Below, piece by piece: positions 51,701 through 57,700 of a DNA stretch of 64,000 nucleotides. The notes beneath the pieces were generated by a model that made no database searches, had not been told where the DNA came from, and saw only the letters and a list, made by a program, of their open reading frames with translations. The position numbers and the translations under genes were made by a program. Numbering within the stretch: the stretch's first letter is position 1; the number at the start of each line of letters is the position of its first letter. Source of the stretch: Ottelia alismoides (Eukaryota > Streptophyta > Magnoliopsida > Alismatales > Hydrocharitaceae); NCBI GenBank assembly GCA_037367405.1, contig JAZKJV010000301.1:62001-126000 (forward strand). Direction: 5' to 3'.

Positions 51701-54700
51701 AAAGGCTTTGTTGTTGTTGTTGTTGTTGCAATCCAACATGTAATGTTGGCTTATTTGCCTATATTATATGTAGGAAACACTTATCTCTTCCTCACCACTA
51801 ATCCTTCTCTATCTTCGTCTTTCAATGTATTCTGTATCTCCATATGCACGTCAAAATATGTACGAAATAAATAATATCGATTTTTTTCTTTTGCAAGTGT
51901 CATATACTAATGATATATAATCATTTATGCAAAAAAATACAATTATCCAAAATATTTAACTATAATGTAATTGTCTATAAGAACAATTCCAATTGTAAAA
52001 AAAATATTTTACAGAGATATTTCTAAATATTTGGATAATGTAAAAAGTTTATTTCTCTCTCTTAACTTCATTCCAATATTTAAATATTTCTCCATTCATC
52101 TTATATGACATAATTTTCTTTTTTTAAAGAAAATTAAAATTTTCCTTACGGTAGGAAAATGTTCTATAAACACCAATATTAATTAGAAGAACATATATGC
52201 ATATTTAAACTGAATTTTCTACTTCTTAAATTTTATATTTGATCTTTATTTTATTTTCTTATATTATGCATCAATTATTTTTTATTGGTTTTACCATTTT
52301 TTAAAAACTTCACCTTAATTTATTCACACCACAAAACACAGATAGGCACCCTATCTCTACTCCATGTAACCTCCTAAAAAATAAAAACTCTCTCCACTCG
52401 CATGCTCTCTCACAAATAAAATGTAGGTAGCTTGAAAATGCTTACAACACATTATATGTATTGTTAAAATATTGAAATAAAATAATAATAAAAAAATAGT
52501 TTAAGAAAAAATTAAGTTTGTAGATATAAATCTTAAGTAATAAAAAATGAAATCTAGAAATAATTTCAAATCGATACTTGAGTTATTATGTGATACAAAT
52601 ACTTCAATAAATAGTAAAATAAAAATAACTTATGAATTTGATTATGGTATAATGTTACTTATATTAATATTTTACTAATAAAATTTTAATATAAGTAATA
52701 AAAAATTTTCCAATAATAAAGAATATTTTTTAAAATTATAATACATATATAACTTATTTTCTCTCATCTTTTGAAATTAGGGTGACATATAAGTATCGTA
52801 TTTTATTTTAATTATATCCATCAATCGAATGTTCTTGAAATCTTTTCACAATATTTCTTATGTATTTTTAATGTTTATGGATTTTTAAAGTATATTTTGA
52901 TTATCATAGATTGATTGACTACTGGCCAAATAATAACTTAAATAAATCTAATATCGAATATATAAAATTTAACAAGAAAAAATGAATGAGTATTTTACCA
53001 TAATGATTTCAATAATATTGTAAATTTAAATAATAACTTTAATACATTATTTTCTAGTAAAATCTATTTAATAGTCTTGATCAAATATATCAACACATTA
53101 ACATAATAGTCTATAAATATACATGCGATATGATCTTTTTCTTATAAAATTTTAAAAAGAATGGAATGCATGTGTAGTTTTCACTATATAGCTAGAAATA
53201 GCAAAGCATGATGGTATACATAGAGCACGATGATATAATCTCTGCACAAGTGATGATGAGAAAATAAAAACCATAAACAGGAACACATATATGTAGTAGA
53301 ACTGGTGAATCCAAATACATGTAAGGATGAAAAATAGTTCTATGAATACAACACCAATCGGAAGCGGGCCGCTAATAAGTGTTATGAAAATTGGGTTCAT
53401 ATATCAAGCTTGCTCAGGAATCTCCCTATGAACTATGTTTGTCTTGACATGGTCCTCAACAGGAAACTTCTTAAATCTAAAGTAACCGCCTATGAAGACA
53501 AGAGGAACTGAATAGCAAACTATACCAAAATCAGGGCAAATATCGTCCTGAAGCATCAAACGACTTTTGGCCCCATATAAGCGCACTTAATATGAAAAAG
53601 GTCATGAATACAGTGGTTGTGGAAGTATGTGATGTCTTGAAGGTAATCTTATTCCATTATACTCCCTTGAACAATTTGTAGCAACGGGAAGATGAGTAGC
53701 TGGCAAATACCCATAGTAATAGCATTGTTGTCATCAGTATACAACCATTCCAAGGGGAGAGAAAAATAAGGATAAAAAACAACAATGTAACAAGGATCAT
53801 GCCACAGATGAAGGGTATAAATGTAAAATATTTGAGTAATTCTATCTTACGATGGCAAGGAAATTTAGGATTCCTTTCTTTTTCACACAAATTTCTTTCT
53901 TTTTACATTCAACATGTTACCACGAACTAAATCTCACTTTGCATGCTTTCTACATTTATAACACGTATGGACAAATCTTTATAAGCGTCAAAACACCGAC
54001 ATATAATTAAATTTGTATAAACGTTGAAGTACTAGCATATGTACAAATCTTGATTAAAGCATCGAAGTACCATATACGATGGTTTATGTTAATTTATTTA
54101 TATTCACATTGTAATTGTTATTAGTTTACTTTGCATTTTTAAATTCTTCTTATAGTATTTTTCTGAAACCCTTTATTTCATGAGAGAAATCTAACGGTAG
54201 CTCTTCGATTAGAAAATCTTGTAGACAATTGGCTACCAATCAGAAATGGATCTAAGAATATGCAGAGACAACCAAAGCTTAGTACAAAATCCAAAAGAGG
54301 AAATTGTATGTTTTGCCAACTAAAAAGGATAATCTTTCTATTGTTATGTCTAAACTCTATTAAACGCCAATAACATCCGGTTATGATAATGGTAATTCAT
54401 GTGCACTATTCACTTCTAATTTTTACTCAACTAACATTATAAATAACCGACCTACTAATCATTATGCAATATTTTCTTATATAGCCTCATGTCATTTCAC
54501 TATGCACATTTGTTGTGTACCATATAGAATAAAAAATATAGAACCGCAGTGAAGCGCGGGTATAAATACTAGTTATACTCTAAGGTGGTGTTAGTCTTCC
54601 CGTACAGTGAAAGAAATCACTTGTGTGGTTAAATGGAAAGTGATGGAAATGATAATAAAGGAAATAAAATTTCCTTTGACCAATTTCCATGTGTAAGTGA

Positions 54701-57700
54701 TTTAAAGTGATGGGAAACCAAAAGAAAAAATGAATTATCTTTATCAATAGAAAAAATCAAGGAAATAGTAAAGTCTATTCATGTTACTTTCCATTTAATT
54801 TTTATAGTGGAAAGATGATAGATAAGGAGAGTTTTCATATATGTGATGGAAAGTTAAAGAAAGTGGAGAAAAAACCACAAACCCATGGAATAAATTGGTA
54901 AAGCATAAACCGTTCCCTTTAGTTTACGAGAAAAGTAACTAATGCCCTTCATGATGTATACTTCACAATGGCATCCATGAATCCTCAACTTTTCAAAAAA
55001 AATACATGAATCCTCAAAGCCTACTAACAGTCAAAATGTACAACTGGCAGACAGTGCTTAGCCATCTATAGTTTCATGCTCCAGCTCAATGACAAGCAAA
55101 TAGACTACTGAGAACAAAGACAGTGGCATTGACCAACATGTTGATGAGGATCAAGAAAAAGGAAAAAAATAATTGTAACAAATTATACTCTGCAAAATAC
55201 CTCCAGGCCGAAATTGTATGAAGCCATAGTTTTCTAGTCTTTTAGCAGTATCCTCAGAGAAAGCCTTAACCCAGAAAGACAATGTTTCTCTTGCAAGCTA
55301 TAACAACAATGAAGCTTCAGCTAACCACTCAAGTACATAAAGTGCTAAAAAGAAAAGTCGTAATCATACTGCACTATGGAAAACATATAAATCACTTTCT
55401 CATCTGAATTGCAACCTGCTATCAGCTGAATTACATATCATAAATCATGTTTCCAGGGAAGATAATTTCTTTAGTATAAAGTCACTTCGAAAAAAATTAG
55501 AAGGTTGACCATACATGCAAGTTCAACAAACCGGAATACTGGTATTTGCCAAACCCTATCAATCCAAAACCGACTTTGGGGACAAAGTGACAAAAAAAAC
55601 AGACCAAGCAGTTCCAACTTTTAAATTCATAACACGTATATTTACCAAACCCTATCAATCCACAATTCCCAAAGCCTCCATCCCTTGAATACAAGACCAA
55701 GTCCTGCCAGACTTGCCTTCTCCATGCCCTAGCTGCTTTTCTCCTTCAAGCAGTTGCCTCCTCTTACCAAGGTGTCACCTCTCCAAATACCGTAGCCTAC
55801 ACCATACTCCCCTTGCTATCTTGCTTCCTCCCTTGCTACTTTAGTTCTGCGCACCCTCATGCCACCTTTCCTCACGGCTCCACCTAAGCATGCACTCTTG
55901 ATGCCATATACCTCCTCTTGCAACTCCTCATTCTAGGTGGCCACCATAGAACCACACATACCCATCCTCCGAACCCTCACTATTGTCAACCCACATGTTG
56001 TATGCCTCCCCCATCAGAGGCCTCTATGTCCTCAACAGTTAGGCCACCTCCAGTCTCCCCGACATCAGTAGCACTATGATCTGCCAATCCCTGTCAAGTT
56101 GTGCTTCCAGACTCAGGAGAACTATCCATTCACAGCACTCACAGATGCACCCCCTATCCAACATCTGCAGTTCTCATATTCTCGACATGGACATGATTCT
56201 CCAAGTTGTAACATCCTAAACTCAAGCCAATAATTTTATTTTTTTTCAACTGTATTTTCTTGTTAACAATTGATTGTATTTCCTTTCTTAGTTCATTAAA
56301 AAACCCAAAAGACATCTAATAACAATTAACAGGGAATACACGCTGTCGTTCACTAGCATGCAGAAATCCTGTTCTATATAGTTGATTTGTTCTCTATTTC
56401 TTAGCAAATGAGATGACTTAAAAGAGTGAAGTGTTGTGAGTTCAATTTATTTATATATCATAACTATCTCAATAGGATTAACTAAATTGAGAATAAGTAG
56501 AAAACCAAGTTGATTGGTCGGAGAGGAATGATCTCTAAGGGTCCAAACAATTACAGTATTGATGCTTGTCGAAACTTCATCTTGTTTTACTATTGTGTGT
56601 TTTTCATTTCAACAAATGTCTATGTTTCACATCCTCCTTACTAGTCACATTCATTTGAGTATGTGTGAAAAATGATACCCTTCAGGAAAAGTTTCCTATT
56701 TTTATTTTTTTTCTATCTAGTCTCCTTAATCTTTACATCTTCTTGTGTATAAGGGTTAGGATTTAATCGTAATAACTATTCTCACATTTATATCCACGTG
56801 GTATCAAAGCAGTAGTCATAAACTATTGTTTCAAACACGATCCTTCCCCTAACATTCAACATACCCTCATAGTCATCATAAATAAACTTGCCACTTATTG
56901 GTTGTGGGCCCCTAGTAGTACCACCTCCCATTTATGCTCAACTGTAAGCATTAGCAGCAATCAGCATCGCTTCTTTCTAGTAGGCCTCCCCTATGAACTA
57001 CACATGTCATCCTCGGCTACAAGCTCCCCGGCAGCACTATCTTTGGTCAAAGGCTACGAGCATGCTATCATCCCCCTACTAGAACTGTCACCATACACCA
57101 ACACCACATGTAGGACTTGTAGTAATACCATCGCTTGGTTGTGGGAGGTTGCAGGCCCCTAATAGTGTTGTTACTTTGTCGATCTGCAAGCGGATCTTTG
57201 AACATCTATTCATCTCAACAAACTACATGTTGATACACACTATCCATGTAGGGTAACATCATGTTCTAAACATATTTAGGTCTGAAAACTTTGTTGTGGT
57301 TCTATTTTAGTTGAAAATTGTCTAGAATGTAAGGTGACATCATTAATAGTGGCTACGTAGATATAAAGAGTATGAGGAACCCATTCTTTGGTCAGATCAT
57401 TAAGCGCAAGGATTTGAGGGAAGGAAAGCACAGAAGGAAAACAGCAAGGAGGACTACTAACAAGTTCCTAGGTGGTACTGAAGGTTGGTGGGAAGAAGTG
57501 CCATTTCAGGCACGTCTTTGATAAAATGCTTCAGATTAATTGAGAGATGAAAGGCTGTCGGAAAAAATCTTCATGGAGATTTGGAGGGACATCAATAAAA
57601 CAACTTCTAAGTCTAACAGAGGGAACAATCATAGGATGCACTTGTTATGACATAACACATATGGCAAGGTGGAAACTACAATAGGCGAGGTTGACAATGA

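Noticed and set aside
54600..54900. MITE with GGAAAGT ends
   Set aside because: The repeated words are all in direct or mixed orientation; no terminal inverted repeat or duplication could be set.
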